Assembly (NCBI RefSeq): GCF_026898115.1
Contig: NZ_CP114036.1
Location: 8,736,001 to 8,800,000 of the forward strand
DNA: 64,000 bases
Source of the DNA: Streptomyces sp. S465
GTDB taxonomy: Bacteria; Actinomycetota; Actinomycetes; Streptomycetales; Streptomycetaceae
Direction of reading: 5' to 3'
The notes below the pieces were generated by a model, which was given only the letters and a program-made list of their open reading frames with translations, searched no databases and had not been told where the DNA came from. Of the stretch, positions 1 through 9,996 are shown piece after piece (position 1 is the stretch's first letter; each line of letters begins with the position of its first letter). A program made the translations under genes and the position numbers.

Positions 1-759
1 GATGTTCCAGATGAAGTTGAGCGCGGTGATCGACACCACCACGGGCCTGAGCGCCGGCCAGGTGACGGTGGTGAAGCGGCGCCAGATGCCCGCACCGTCC
101 AGGTGCGCCGCCTCACGCAGTTCACGCGGGACGTTCTGGAGACCGGCCAGCAGCACCACGGTCGTCTGGGGCATGCCCGCCCACACACCGACCACGATGA
201 CCGCCGGCAGGGCGTAGGACAGGTCGGCCAGCCAGTCGACGTTCTCGTGGAGGAGGCCGGTCCGGGTGAGCGTGTCGTTCAGGATGCCCGCGTCGGAGTG
301 GTAGACCAGGCGCCACATGATGCCGACGACGACCTCGGGCATGGCCCACGGCACGAGCGCCAGGGTCCGGGCCAGCCAGCGCAGCCGGAGGTTCTGGTCG
401 AGCAGCAGCGCCAGGCCGAGGGCCAGCGCGAACTGGAGCACGGTCACGCAGACGGCCCAGGTCAGGCCGATGGTGAAGGAGTCCCAGAACAGGGAGTCGA
501 ACCGCAGGTCGGAAAGGTTGGCCAGGCCGATGAACCGGGTGGGGGTGGTGCGGCCGCTCTGCGCGTCGGTGAAGGCGAGCGCGACGCCGTACAGCAGGGG
601 TCCCACGCTGAGCACCAGGACGGGGATCAGCGCGGGAAGCAACAGGAACCACGTGCCCCGGTCCAGGCCGAGCGCCCGCCTGCGCTGGGCGGCGGTGCGG
701 GGCGGTGGGGTTCCGCGGCCACCCGGGACGTCGTCGGCCCGGGAAGCGGTGAGACTCAT
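1..759 (-). CDS. Sugar ABC transporter permease (MalF/UgpA type), partial
   Basis: Inner-membrane permease of a binding-protein-dependent carbohydrate importer. The visible 253 codons begin with an ATG at 759 preceded by a GAGG ribosome site and stay open to base 1, so the C-terminus lies outside the window. About 30 polar residues are followed by a first membrane helix rich in Leu/Val, several further helices, and the EAA loop that contacts the ATPase (EAAHLDGAG near residue 215, then a Pro about ten residues on). MalF-type permeases usually sit between a binding protein and a second permease; no binding-protein gene lies upstream, where 190 noncoding bases hold a TTGACG-like -35 (812-817) but no convincing -10. 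Family assignment is secure; the substrate is unknown. Confidence 0.9.
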   Translation of the reverse strand, partial: MSLTASRADDVPGGRGTPPPRTAAQRRRALGLDRGTWFLLLPALIPVLVLSVGPLLYGVALAFTDAQSGRTTPTRFIGLANLSDLRFDSLFWDSFTIGLTWAVCVTVLQFALALGLALLLDQNLRLRWLARTLALVPWAMPEVVVGIMWRLVYHSDAGILNDTLTRTGLLHENVDWLADLSYALPAVIVVGVWAGMPQTTVVLLAGLQNVPRELREAAHLDGAGIWRRFTTVTWPALRPVVVSITALNFIWNI

Positions 760-949
760 GTGAACCTCGTGGTCGGTGATCGCCCAGTATCGTGGCGGTC
801 ACCCGAGGCGCCGTCAACGGACCGGACACGTGACGCGGCTCACGGGCCGTGCGCCTTCCGGTGGGCGGCCGCGCGGACGGGGCCGTGCCCACCCCGTCCG
901 CGCGGTGACGCCGGCCACCCCGCGCCGGGGGCGGTCCGGCCGGTCCGCC

Positions 950-1282
950 TCAGTCCTGCTGCGGTACGGCCATCTCCCCGAGGCGGGACCAGTCGTCCTG
1001 GTCCACAGTCACATTGACGATCCGGGGCGTCTCCACGAGGTGGGGAGGCAGCGTCCGCCGTGCCGTGGTGAAGTGGTCGGACTGGACGTGCGCCGCCCCG
1101 GCCTCGTCGTCGCGGAACGCCTCGGTCAGCACGTACTCGGTGGGGTCGTCGATGCTGCGGGACCAGTCGAACCACAGGCACCCCGGCTCGTCGCGGGTCG
1201 CGCGGGTGAACTCGCGGGTGATCTCGGGCCAGGCGTCCGCGTGCTCGGGCAGGACGCGGAACTTGGCGGTGATGAAGATCAT
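950..1282 (-). CDS. Antibiotic-biosynthesis-monooxygenase (ABM) domain protein, quinol monooxygenase-like
   Basis: A 110-residue single-domain protein of the ABM/YgiN dimeric ferredoxin-like fold. It opens with MIFITAKFRV, followed by a helix and the usual pattern EPGCLWFDW, then EAFRDDEAGAAHVQSDHF, which matches the ABM core (strand, helix, conserved Glu and His). Family members oxidise quinols or polyketide aromatics without cofactor, or act as small detoxification enzymes; the substrate cannot be told. The start has GGGAG four bases upstream. It follows the alcohol dehydrogenase in the same direction but is separated by 216 bases with a G-rich repeat and a strong hairpin, so it is probably transcribed separately. 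Confidence 0.8.
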   Translation of the reverse strand: MIFITAKFRVLPEHADAWPEITREFTRATRDEPGCLWFDWSRSIDDPTEYVLTEAFRDDEAGAAHVQSDHFTTARRTLPPHLVETPRIVNVTVDQDDWSRLGEMAVPQQD

Positions 1283-1340
1283 GATGCTCCCGGTGGGTAG
1301 GTCTTGTCAGGCTCGTCGGTTCGGTTGTGCCCGGTCGGGC

Positions 1341-1377
1341 GGGTCGGTCGGCCGGGTGGGTCGGCCGGGTGGGTCGC
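1341..1377 (+). repeat. G-rich 13-base tandem repeat with quadruplex motif
   Basis: Almost three copies of a 13-base unit (GGGTGGGTCGGCC; the first copy differs by one base and the last is cut short). Bases 1354-1373 contain four GGG runs with loops of 1, 6 and 1 bases, the textbook G-quadruplex pattern, on the strand opposite the flanking genes. It lies upstream of the ABM gene start. Confidence 0.6.
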
Positions 1378-1395
1378 TTCGGGGGGACGGACAGG

Positions 1396-1441
1396 CGGTC
1401 ATCATGGGGCCGTCGCCCTCGCTCGGGCCCCATGATGACCG
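1396..1441. terminator. 16-bp perfect hairpin downstream of the dehydrogenase
   Basis: Arms 1396-1411 and 1426-1441 are exactly complementary over 16 bases, with a 14-base loop. It lies 58 bases past the alcohol dehydrogenase stop (minus strand). There is no T-run, which is normal for Streptomyces terminators. Because it also lies upstream of the ABM gene, an operator role is possible. Confidence 0.55.
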
Positions 1442-1498
1442 CGGCCGCTCCGCGTGGGCCACCCGCCACTCATCAGCGCGGCGGACCGCCGGGCCGGG

Positions 1499-2524
1499 TC
1501 AGGGAACGAGGATCGCGCGTCCGCGGACCCGGCCGGCGTCGAGGTCGTCCAGGGCGTCCTGGAACCGCTCGAGCGGGTACACGCTGGTGTGCAGCCGGAC
1601 CCGTCCCTGGGCGGCGAGCACCATCAGCTCGCACAGATCGTTGTAGGAGCCGACGAGGTTGCCGATGAAGTTGATCTCGGTGGAGATGATGTCGATCGTC
1701 GGTACGTCGATGTTCTCGCCGTATCCGACCACGTGGTAGTCGCCCGCGCGGCGCAGCATCCGCACACCGTCCCGGGTCGCTCCGCCCTCGCCCACGAAGT
1801 CGATCACGACCTCGGCTCCCTGGCCGCCGGTCAGCTCGAGCACCTCGGGCACCTGCTGCCCAGCGGCGACGACACCATGGTCGGCGCCGAGGGAGGCGGC
1901 CAGCTTCACCGCGTCGGGGTTGCGGTCGACCACGATGATCTCGGCGGCCGTGATCGCCCTCAGCGCCTGCACCCCGATGTGACCGAGCCCGCCGGCGCCG
2001 ATGATCACGCAGCGGTCGCCCGGCCGCAGCTTCCGGGCGGCCTTGGCCACCGCGTGGTACGCGGTCAGCCCCGCGTCGGCCAGCGCCGCCACATCGGCCG
2101 GCTCCAGGGAGTCGTCGATGCGGACGACACTGCGGGCGGAGGTCTTCAGGTACTCGGCGTAGCCGCCGGCGGTGTCGATGCCGGGGAAGAGGCTCTGCTC
2201 GCAGTGGACGTCGTCGCCGGACCGGCACGCCCGGCACAGCCCACAGGTGACCAGCGGGTGGACGATGACCTTGTCGCCCTCGGCCACGTTGGTGACGGCG
2301 CTGCCGACCGCGTGCACCCAGCCGGCGTTCTCGTGCCCGATCGTGTAGGGCAGCGTCACCCCGGACTTCTCGGCCCACTGTCCCTCGAGGATGTGGAGGT
2401 CGGTGCGGCACACGCCCGCCCCGCCGATCTTGACGATCACGTCGTACGGGCCGGTGACCGAGGGGGCCGGTACGTCGGCCATCTCCAGGTTCCGGCCGTA
2501 CCCCACGACCTGGACTGCTTTCAC
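1499..2524 (-). CDS. Zn-dependent NAD(P) alcohol dehydrogenase (MDR family)
   Basis: A 341-residue medium-chain alcohol dehydrogenase oxidising alcohols to carbonyl compounds. Visible features: catalytic zinc Cys in GVCRTDLH (about residue 38), the GHENAG motif with the second ligand near residue 64, a structural-zinc cysteine cluster (CGLCRACRSGDDVHC, residues about 94-108), and the Rossmann motif GAGGLGHIG near residue 175. Its start overlaps the DUF59 stop as ATGA, showing translational coupling in an amidohydrolase-DUF59-ADH operon. Similar dehydrogenases accompany propane and acetone monooxygenase genes in mycobacteria, Gordonia and Rhodococcus, where they oxidise 2-propanol or other short alcohols. 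That substrate is inferred from context only. Confidence 0.9.
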   Translation of the reverse strand: MKAVQVVGYGRNLEMADVPAPSVTGPYDVIVKIGGAGVCRTDLHILEGQWAEKSGVTLPYTIGHENAGWVHAVGSAVTNVAEGDKVIVHPLVTCGLCRACRSGDDVHCEQSLFPGIDTAGGYAEYLKTSARSVVRIDDSLEPADVAALADAGLTAYHAVAKAARKLRPGDRCVIIGAGGLGHIGVQALRAITAAEIIVVDRNPDAVKLAASLGADHGVVAAGQQVPEVLELTGGQGAEVVIDFVGEGGATRDGVRMLRRAGDYHVVGYGENIDVPTIDIISTEINFIGNLVGSYNDLCELMVLAAQGRVRLHTSVYPLERFQDALDDLDAGRVRGRAILVP

Positions 2525-3315
2525 GAGACGCGCTCCTTCGAAGGGGAGGGGACACAGGTGGGATCGGTGGCGTCCACCGCCCGGGGGGACTGGTCGGCCG
2601 CGGACTCCGGATAGCGGGTGCGCAGCAGCCCGCGGCAGAAGTGCGCGTTGCCGTCGATCGAGACGCGGACCGAGCGGGCGAACCGCAGGCGCAGCGGGAT
2701 CTCATCCGGCGGCCAGGGGTGCCCGTGCTCGTCCACCAGGACCAGGTCGGACGGTGCCACACCGAGGCCGAGCGCCGCGCGCCGGCGCAGCAGCGCGTGC
2801 GTCGTCGCCATGTCGGGGAGGTCGCCGAGCACCACCTCGTGCAGCTTCTCCTCGGTGAGGGCGGGGTCCTGCCGCAGCAGCGAGGTGAGGACCCGCTCCA
2901 TCGCCGCGGTATGGGCCTTGCGCCGGAAGATCAGCCGCAGCTCGTCCAGGCTCTCCTCGGCCTCCGCGCCGAACGTGCCCCGGTAGTCGGCGTCGGCGGC
3001 CAGCCCGCGGTTGATCAGGTCCGAGTCATGGTGGTCGTCGAGCAGCACCGTGACCGCCTCGACGCCCGGCAGGGCCGCCAGGGCGTCCTTGGCGTCGGAC
3101 GCCATGAGGTAGGCGAAGTTCGGGGAGCAGAACGAGGTCGGCAGCCGCAGGCGCACCGTCAGCCGGCGGTCGGCGTCGACGTCGATGGACCGGACGAAAC
3201 CGAGATCGGTGATCGGTTCGTCCAGCTCGGGATCGAAGACGGTGTCGAGCGCCTTCCTGGCCTGTTGGACCAGTGGCGGGGCGGACACCTCCTGGGCCAG
3301 TGGACGGGCGGCCAT
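2521..3315 (-). CDS. DUF59/MIP18-family Fe-S assembly-type protein
   Basis: A 264-residue protein whose first 110 residues form a DUF59 domain (DPELDEPITDLGFVRSIDV, then PTSFCSPNFAYLM with the conserved cysteine). The rest is a helical extension with no motif I recognise. DUF59 proteins help assemble or deliver Fe-S or other metal centres; a long-form DUF59 protein of this kind is a recurrent partner of the amidohydrolase gene in propane-monooxygenase-type clusters. The start is one base after the amidohydrolase stop and the end overlaps the dehydrogenase start, so all three are one transcript. The precise function is unproven even in the known clusters. Confidence 0.8.
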   Translation of the reverse strand: MAARPLAQEVSAPPLVQQARKALDTVFDPELDEPITDLGFVRSIDVDADRRLTVRLRLPTSFCSPNFAYLMASDAKDALAALPGVEAVTVLLDDHHDSDLINRGLAADADYRGTFGAEAEESLDELRLIFRRKAHTAAMERVLTSLLRQDPALTEEKLHEVVLGDLPDMATTHALLRRRAALGLGVAPSDLVLVDEHGHPWPPDEIPLRLRFARSVRVSIDGNAHFCRGLLRTRYPESAADQSPRAVDATDPTCVPSPSKERVS

Positions 3316-3316
3316 C

Positions 3317-4318
3317 TCAGACCCCCGCCGGCTGGGCCACGGTGTACTCGGCGGGCACCTCGATGTCGTACATCGCCGCCGCGTTCAGCCCGAGGATCTT
3401 CTTCTTCTGGGCCACCGTGATCGGCGGGTACTCGCCCTGCATGTCCTCCGGTATCTGGAAGTCGACGAACCGCTCGATCAGCCACTTGGGCGTCCACAGC
3501 GCGTAGTCGCTGGAGAACTGGATACGGTTCTCGTCCAGCCAGTACAGCAGCTCGCCGATGATCTGCGCGAAATACCGCGGGCGGGTGTGGATGAAGGGGA
3601 TGGCGACCGCCAGGCCCGCGTGCACATTCGGCTCCTGGGTGGCGATCCAGCAGAAGTCCTCGAGCCGGGGCAGCCCGCAGTGCTCGACGACGAAATTCAT
3701 GTCCGGGAATTGCGTGGCGACCTTGTCCACGTCCGCGACGTCGAACGCGTCCCGGTCCAGGGGCCGGATCGTCGGTCCCTTGTGGATGTGGATGTTCTTG
3801 ATGCCCATCTCCTGGGCCGCCTCCAGGTACCGGTAGGACCACGGATCGTCCAGTTTGTACCCGCGCGAGTCGCCGTGCCATTCGGCCGTGTAGAGCTTGG
3901 CGCCCTTGAGCTGGAACCGCTCGGCGTCCCGCCGGAGCTGGTCCAGCCCCGCCTGCTCGAAGCGCGGGTCCCAGTAGTGGTTGTAGGTCAGCTTGTCGGG
4001 GTGGCGCCGGGCCAGCGCGAAGGCTTCCTCGGTCTGCCCGAAACCGTTGCGGTAGAACGCCCCGAGACGGGCCGGCTGGAAAATGGCGTGGTCGACGTAT
4101 CCGTCGATGAAGAGGTCCTTCATCAGCCGCTCGCCGCCCTGGTAGAGGTATTCCTCGTACGGCCACTTCTCCGATGCCGGGCTGAGGTTCTGGTGGTAGT
4201 CGTAGAAGCAGTCGATGAACTGCTTGCCGTGAATGTTGAGCTGGTTCTCGGGGCGCGCGTCCCACAATGCGATATGCGCGTCCACGATGAAGTAGTTCTC
4301 GCCGTCCTTGCTGTACAT
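3317..4318 (-). CDS. Amidohydrolase-family TIM-barrel protein of the propane-monooxygenase-cluster type
   Basis: A 333-residue amidohydrolase_2 protein. It shows a DAH metal-site motif (YFIVDAHIALWDA, near residue 12), KLYTAEWHGDSRG, IHIHKGPTI, VVEHCGLPR and a late SSDYALW aspartate, the layout of metal-dependent decarboxylase/hydrolase barrels. This sequence type is characteristic of the accessory amidohydrolase encoded beside soluble propane/acetone di-iron monooxygenases, where it is needed for a functional system by an unclear mechanism. I chose the ATG at 4318 because a GGAG sits six bases upstream; the open frame extends further, but an upstream GTG (4381) lacks a ribosome site. It is the first gene of the operon and faces the regulator across the palindrome at 4391-4419. 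Confidence 0.85.
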   Translation of the reverse strand: MYSKDGENYFIVDAHIALWDARPENQLNIHGKQFIDCFYDYHQNLSPASEKWPYEEYLYQGGERLMKDLFIDGYVDHAIFQPARLGAFYRNGFGQTEEAFALARRHPDKLTYNHYWDPRFEQAGLDQLRRDAERFQLKGAKLYTAEWHGDSRGYKLDDPWSYRYLEAAQEMGIKNIHIHKGPTIRPLDRDAFDVADVDKVATQFPDMNFVVEHCGLPRLEDFCWIATQEPNVHAGLAVAIPFIHTRPRYFAQIIGELLYWLDENRIQFSSDYALWTPKWLIERFVDFQIPEDMQGEYPPITVAQKKKILGLNAAAMYDIEVPAEYTVAQPAGV

Positions 4319-4390
4319 ATCGGTCTCCGTCCCGGTGATGACCGTGTCTTGGAAGGTGACGTTAGGCAGGTCGGTGTTCACCGGGGAGCC

Positions 4391-4419
4391 GTCGGTTGTC
4401 TCACTTTGAGACAACCGAC
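4391..4419. promoter_or_regulatory. Perfect 13-bp palindrome, candidate operator between divergent genes
   Basis: Arms GTCGGTTGTCTCA (4391-4403) and TGAGACAACCGAC (4407-4419) are exact reverse complements around CTT. The centre is 87 bases from the amidohydrolase ATG and 85 bases from the chosen regulator GTG, so it is almost equidistant from both. The TGTCTCA-N3-TGAGACA core has the dyad form expected for a Fis-type HTH dimer. Binding by the adjacent regulator is inferred. Confidence 0.75.
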
Positions 4420-4489
4420 CGGGGGCACGTGGCGGTCCCCGCAGTAGCCTGACCGCCTGTTGACGCACGGGCTCTTCATGGAGGTCGCG

Positions 4490-6004
4490 GTGGACCATCA
4501 CGGCAACCCGGCACCACTCCCGCCGTACGGGGCGACGGACGGCGAAGCAGCCGTCCTGGCACCCCGCCTGCGCGCCTCATGGCAGCGCAGCAGGCGGTAC
4601 GGGGTGACGCCGGAGGAGATGCAGCCGGTGTTCACGGGCTCGGTGGACACCGAATCGCTGCTGTACGAATGCGGCCACGAGGTGCTGCAAGGGCTGCGCG
4701 CCACCCTCGCCGACGAACCGGTCAGCATGATGATCACCAGCAGTGACGGGCTGGTGCTGTGCAGACTGTGCGACGATCCCTCGATCAACCGGTCGCTGGA
4801 CCGGGTCAATCTGGCACCCGGCTTCTACTTCGCCGAGAGCAACGCCGGCACCAACGGGCTCGGGCTCGCCCTGGCCGACCGGGCGCCGACGCTGGTACGG
4901 GCCGATGAGCACTACTGCACGAGCCTGCGCGGATACACCTGCGCCGCGGTACCGGTCCTCGACCCGATCACCGGCGACCTCGCCGGCAGCGTCAACCTCA
5001 CCACCTGGTCCGACTCCTCCTCGGCGCTGCTGCTGGCCCTCGCGCAGGCCGCGGCCGGGAACACCACGGCCCTCATGCTGGCCCGCGGCAGCGGCAGAAG
5101 GGCCCGCCCGGCCCCGCGCGGCGAGGTGTTCCAGGTGTACCCGGGACGTGCCCGGCACGGCAGCGAGACGCCGCTGCTGTCCTCCCGCTGGATGGACGCG
5201 GTCGCGGAGGCGCGGGCGGCGATGACCCAGGGGCGGCTCCTGGCCGTCGTCGGTGAGCCGGGCGCGGGCAAGGCGGCCCTCGCCTCGATCGCCCGGCGGG
5301 AGATCAAGCCACGGGAGCGCCTGCTGTGCGCCCGTCCGCCGGCCGCCACGGACGTCGACTTCTGGCTGACCCTCTGGGCCCCCGAACTGGCCAAGGACGA
5401 CACCTGTGTGATCACCGCCGGCGTGGACACGCTCCCCGCGTGGGTGGCCGAGGAACTGGCGCGGCTGCTCACCACCGCGCCCCGTACGCACACGGAGACG
5501 GGCCGACGGGCTCTGCAACCGTCCGTCATCACGGCCGAGGACTATTCGAGCATCCCCGAGCCCCTGCGTGTCCTGGTCGGCGCCGTGGTGGAGGCCCCCG
5601 CACTGCGATGGCGCCCCGACGACGTCCTCCCGCTCGCCCACCACTTCGCACACCAGCACCGGAGCCGCCCGGTCACCTTCTCCGCGGCGGCGGCCCGCGC
5701 CCTGGCCGACTACCACTGGCCGGAGAACGTGAAGCAACTACAGCGCGTGGTGCGCGACGCGGCGTCGCGTACGGACGTGGTGGACCTCAGGCATCTCTCG
5801 AGCGAGATCTTCGCGAGTCCGGGACGGCGGCTGAGCCGCATCGAGGCCCTCGAACGGGAGGAGATCGTGCGCTGTCTGACCGAGCCCGGGACGACCATGG
5901 CACGAGCGGCGGACAAACTCGGCATGAGCCGCGCGACCATCTACCGCAAGATGGCGCGGTACGACATCAAAATGCCGGGCCGCACACCACGCACCCGCTC
6001 ATGA
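4490..6004 (+). CDS. GAF / degenerate AAA+ / HTH_8 transcriptional regulator (MimR/AcoR-like)
   Basis: A 504-residue activator-like protein. Order: N-terminal region with the family motif LRASWQRSRRYGV, a GAF sensor domain (about 70-190, including NLAPGFYFAESNAGTNG), a degenerate AAA+ domain with a Walker-A-like GEPGAGKAA (Ala in place of Thr/Ser), and a C-terminal Fis-type HTH (ARAADKLGMSRATIYRKM). The sigma54-contacting GAFTGA loop is absent, as expected in actinomycetes that lack sigma54. MimR, which activates the propane/phenol monooxygenase operon in mycobacteria, belongs to this class. I prefer the GTG at 4490, five bases after GGAGG; an in-frame ATG at 4478 and TTG at 4460 have no good ribosome site. 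It is divergent from the amidohydrolase operon, its likely target. Confidence 0.85.
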   Translation: MDHHGNPAPLPPYGATDGEAAVLAPRLRASWQRSRRYGVTPEEMQPVFTGSVDTESLLYECGHEVLQGLRATLADEPVSMMITSSDGLVLCRLCDDPSINRSLDRVNLAPGFYFAESNAGTNGLGLALADRAPTLVRADEHYCTSLRGYTCAAVPVLDPITGDLAGSVNLTTWSDSSSALLLALAQAAAGNTTALMLARGSGRRARPAPRGEVFQVYPGRARHGSETPLLSSRWMDAVAEARAAMTQGRLLAVVGEPGAGKAALASIARREIKPRERLLCARPPAATDVDFWLTLWAPELAKDDTCVITAGVDTLPAWVAEELARLLTTAPRTHTETGRRALQPSVITAEDYSSIPEPLRVLVGAVVEAPALRWRPDDVLPLAHHFAHQHRSRPVTFSAAAARALADYHWPENVKQLQRVVRDAASRTDVVDLRHLSSEIFASPGRRLSRIEALEREEIVRCLTEPGTTMARAADKLGMSRATIYRKMARYDIKMPGRTPRTRS

Positions 6005-6022
6005 GGACGGGACCGCCGCGGG

Positions 6023-6589
6023 TCAGTGGGGTGCCACGGCGGGTGTGCCCTTCTTGCGGGCGCGGTAGGCGGCTGCCTTGATCTTGTTGCCGCAGGACTC
6101 CATACCGCACCACTGCCGGCGCATGCCGCGCGAGCGGTCGATGTAGACGCGGGTGCACTCGGGGTTGCCGCACTCCTTGAGCAGCGGCACGTCCGGCCCG
6201 CTCAGCACCTCGACGGCATGGCGCGCCACCACCGACAGCGCTTCGTCCGGCGTCGCTTCCGTCCGGCGCCCGGAGCGAGTGAGCCGGGGCACCGCCGAAG
6301 GCTCGCGGGCCGCGTCGTTCACCACGGTGAGCGCCTCGTCGTCGTACTCCTCCCCGAGGCGGCGCGCGGTCACCAACTGGTAGATGGCCTCCCGCACGGT
6401 CGTCGCCCGCTCGACGTCGGCCTGCCGGCTGGGCGACGACACCACATCGACGATGCCCGATTCCACGTACCACGCGTCCAGCCTGTCCGGTGTCACGAAC
6501 ATCTCGAACCGCGCCGAGCGGCGCGCGCGCAGCGTCGCGGCGAAGTCGAGGGCCGGGTTTCCGCAGACGAAGACATGGTTCAGACTCAC
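6023..6589 (-). CDS. CGNR zinc-finger (ABATE domain) protein, probable regulator
   Basis: A 188-residue protein with an N-terminal ABATE domain (FVCGNPALDFAATL at the start, typical of the family) and a C-terminal CGNR zinc finger: the first pair of cysteines in CGNPEC, the second in CGMESC, followed by GNKIKAAAYRARKK. The family is thought to bind DNA and act as a stress-linked regulator, but no ligand or target is established. It lies 57 bases upstream of the ABC-F stop codon on the same strand, so its mRNA could include ABC-F readthrough. It converges on the preceding regulator, with 18 bases between stops. Confidence 0.8.
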   Translation of the reverse strand: MSLNHVFVCGNPALDFAATLRARRSARFEMFVTPDRLDAWYVESGIVDVVSSPSRQADVERATTVREAIYQLVTARRLGEEYDDEALTVVNDAAREPSAVPRLTRSGRRTEATPDEALSVVARHAVEVLSGPDVPLLKECGNPECTRVYIDRSRGMRRQWCGMESCGNKIKAAAYRARKKGTPAVAPH

Positions 6590-6646
6590 GTCACCATACT
6601 GGCGGGTGACTGCTGTGCCGGCAAGGTTCGGCTGCCGCGGTGGCGT

Positions 6647-8257
6647 TCACCGCAGCCGGAGCTCCCGGCCCTGCCAGCGCTTCCGCAGCCAGCGGTCGTG
6701 GCTGGCCAGGACGATCGCACCGGGGCCGGTGCCGAACGCGGCCTCCAGTTCATCGCACAGCCGTGGCGACAGATGGTTCGTGGGCTCGTCGAGCAGCAGC
6801 AGTTCCGGAGGGCGCGCCACCAGGAGCGCCAGCGCGAGCCGACGGCGCTGGCCGACCGACAACCGCCCCACCCGCTTGTCCAGGTCCGCCTCGTGGAGCA
6901 GACCCAGTGAGGTCAGCGGGACCGCCTCCGCCCGCTCGGCGCCGAGGAAAAGCTCATAGGTGTCCCGGACGGTCCGGTCCGGTCGGTCGAAGGCGGTGTC
7001 CTGCGCCAGCAGCTCCACCGTCAGCCCCCGCCGCCGCCGTACCTCACCCTCCGCCGGGAGCCGCCCGGCGAGCACGGTCAGCAGGGTCGACTTGCCCGCC
7101 CCGTTTCCTCCCGTGACCAGCAGCCGCTCGGTCGCCGAGACATCGAGGCGGCCGATGGCGAGCCGCCCCGGCACCCGCACCTCGCGCAGCGAGACGACGG
7201 TGCCGGCCGCCGATCCTTCGGCGAGCGCGGTGCGCCGGAAGCGCAGCGGCCGCGGCGGCTCACCGATCTGGGCGCGTTGCAGTTCGTCCAGTCTGCGGGC
7301 GGCGTTGCGCACCCGCCGGGAGATCTGGCTCTGCACCCGGCCGGCGCGGTGGCCGTAGCCCATCTTCTCGTTGTCCCGCCGCTCGCGGTCCGGGGCGACC
7401 AGCCGCGCGGTGACCTGGGCCGACCGGCGCAGTGCCGCCAGTTCCTCCTGCTCCTCGGCGTACCGCCGCTCCCAGCGCGCCCGCTCCGCCTCCTTCTCGG
7501 CCAGATAGGCGCTGTAGTTGCCGCCGTACCGGACCGGACCGTCCATCGCCGGGTCGAGGTCGATCAGATCCGTACAGACGGCGTCGAGGAAGGCCCGGTC
7601 GTGGCTGGCCACCACCACGGCCCCGGGCAGGCCGCGCACCTGTTCCTCCAGGAAGGCGGCGGCGCTGTCGTCGAGGTGGTTGGTCGGCTCGTCCAGCAGC
7701 AGTGCCGAAGGCCGCCGGAGCAGCAGCGCGGCCAGCGCCAGCCGGCCGCGCTGCCCGCCGGAGAGCGAGCCGAGCGACCGGTCGTGCCGGACCGTGCCGA
7801 GGCCCAGCCCGTCGAGCACGATCGCGGCGCGCCGGTCGGCGTCCCACGCCTGTCGCTCCTGAGCGCCTTCGAGCCGCGCGCCGTAGGTGTCGAGCAGTTC
7901 GGCGTAGCCGGGGGAGTCCTGCGGGGTGCGGGCGAGCCGCTCGGCGAGGCGCTCGAGCTCCGCGAGGTCCTCGCGTGCCTCGCGCAGGGCGTCGTCCAGT
8001 ACGTCGGCCATCGTCGCCGTGGCGTCGAACGGCATCTCCTGGTGCAGGAAGCCCAGGTCGGCCGGGCGCGTGACGCTCCCGGCGTCGGGCTCGTCCGCCC
8101 CGGCGAGCAGACGCAGCAGGGTCGACTTGCCGACACCGTTCTCCCCGATCAGGCCGATGCGGTGACCGGGGGACGCGGTGAGGGAGAGCCCGTCGATGAC
8201 CCGGCGGGTGCCGAGGGTACGGACGAGGTCATGGGCGAGCAGGGCGGGCTGGGGCAT
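6647..8257 (-). CDS. ABC-F family ATPase (ribosome-protection type)
   Basis: A 536-residue soluble protein with two ABC domains and no membrane segments. Walker A motifs: GENGVGKST (38-46) and GGNGAGKST; signature motifs LSGGQ and LSVGQ; Walker B boxes LLLDEPTNHLD and LLLDEPTNHLS; and the charged interdomain linker (about 235-320) that reaches the ribosome in ABC-F factors. ABC-F proteins either displace ribosome-targeting antibiotics or act in translation. The second LSVGQ and the NHLSP ending resemble resistance-type members more than EttA. Start chosen at the ATG with GGAGG eight bases upstream. It follows a second ABC-F gene by 82 bases, so the two may be co-transcribed. The antibiotic class cannot be inferred. 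Confidence 0.88.
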   Translation of the reverse strand: MPQPALLAHDLVRTLGTRRVIDGLSLTASPGHRIGLIGENGVGKSTLLRLLAGADEPDAGSVTRPADLGFLHQEMPFDATATMADVLDDALREAREDLAELERLAERLARTPQDSPGYAELLDTYGARLEGAQERQAWDADRRAAIVLDGLGLGTVRHDRSLGSLSGGQRGRLALAALLLRRPSALLLDEPTNHLDDSAAAFLEEQVRGLPGAVVVASHDRAFLDAVCTDLIDLDPAMDGPVRYGGNYSAYLAEKEAERARWERRYAEEQEELAALRRSAQVTARLVAPDRERRDNEKMGYGHRAGRVQSQISRRVRNAARRLDELQRAQIGEPPRPLRFRRTALAEGSAAGTVVSLREVRVPGRLAIGRLDVSATERLLVTGGNGAGKSTLLTVLAGRLPAEGEVRRRRGLTVELLAQDTAFDRPDRTVRDTYELFLGAERAEAVPLTSLGLLHEADLDKRVGRLSVGQRRRLALALLVARPPELLLLDEPTNHLSPRLCDELEAAFGTGPGAIVLASHDRWLRKRWQGRELRLR

Positions 8258-8339
8258 GGTGGTGGCCTCCAACGTGATCGTTTTCTTGGCCCGCCGGGTG
8301 ACACACCTCGGGCGCGGGCCCGGTCGACACGTCAGCGGT

Positions 8340-9974
<1,635 letters not shown>

Positions 9975-9996
9975 GAAAGAGACCTCGAATGCGATA

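Noticed and set aside
4320..4490. Sigma54 (-24/-12) promoters beside the MimR-like regulator
   Set aside because: No GG-N10-GC element is spaced correctly, the regulator lacks GAFTGA, and streptomycetes have no sigma54.
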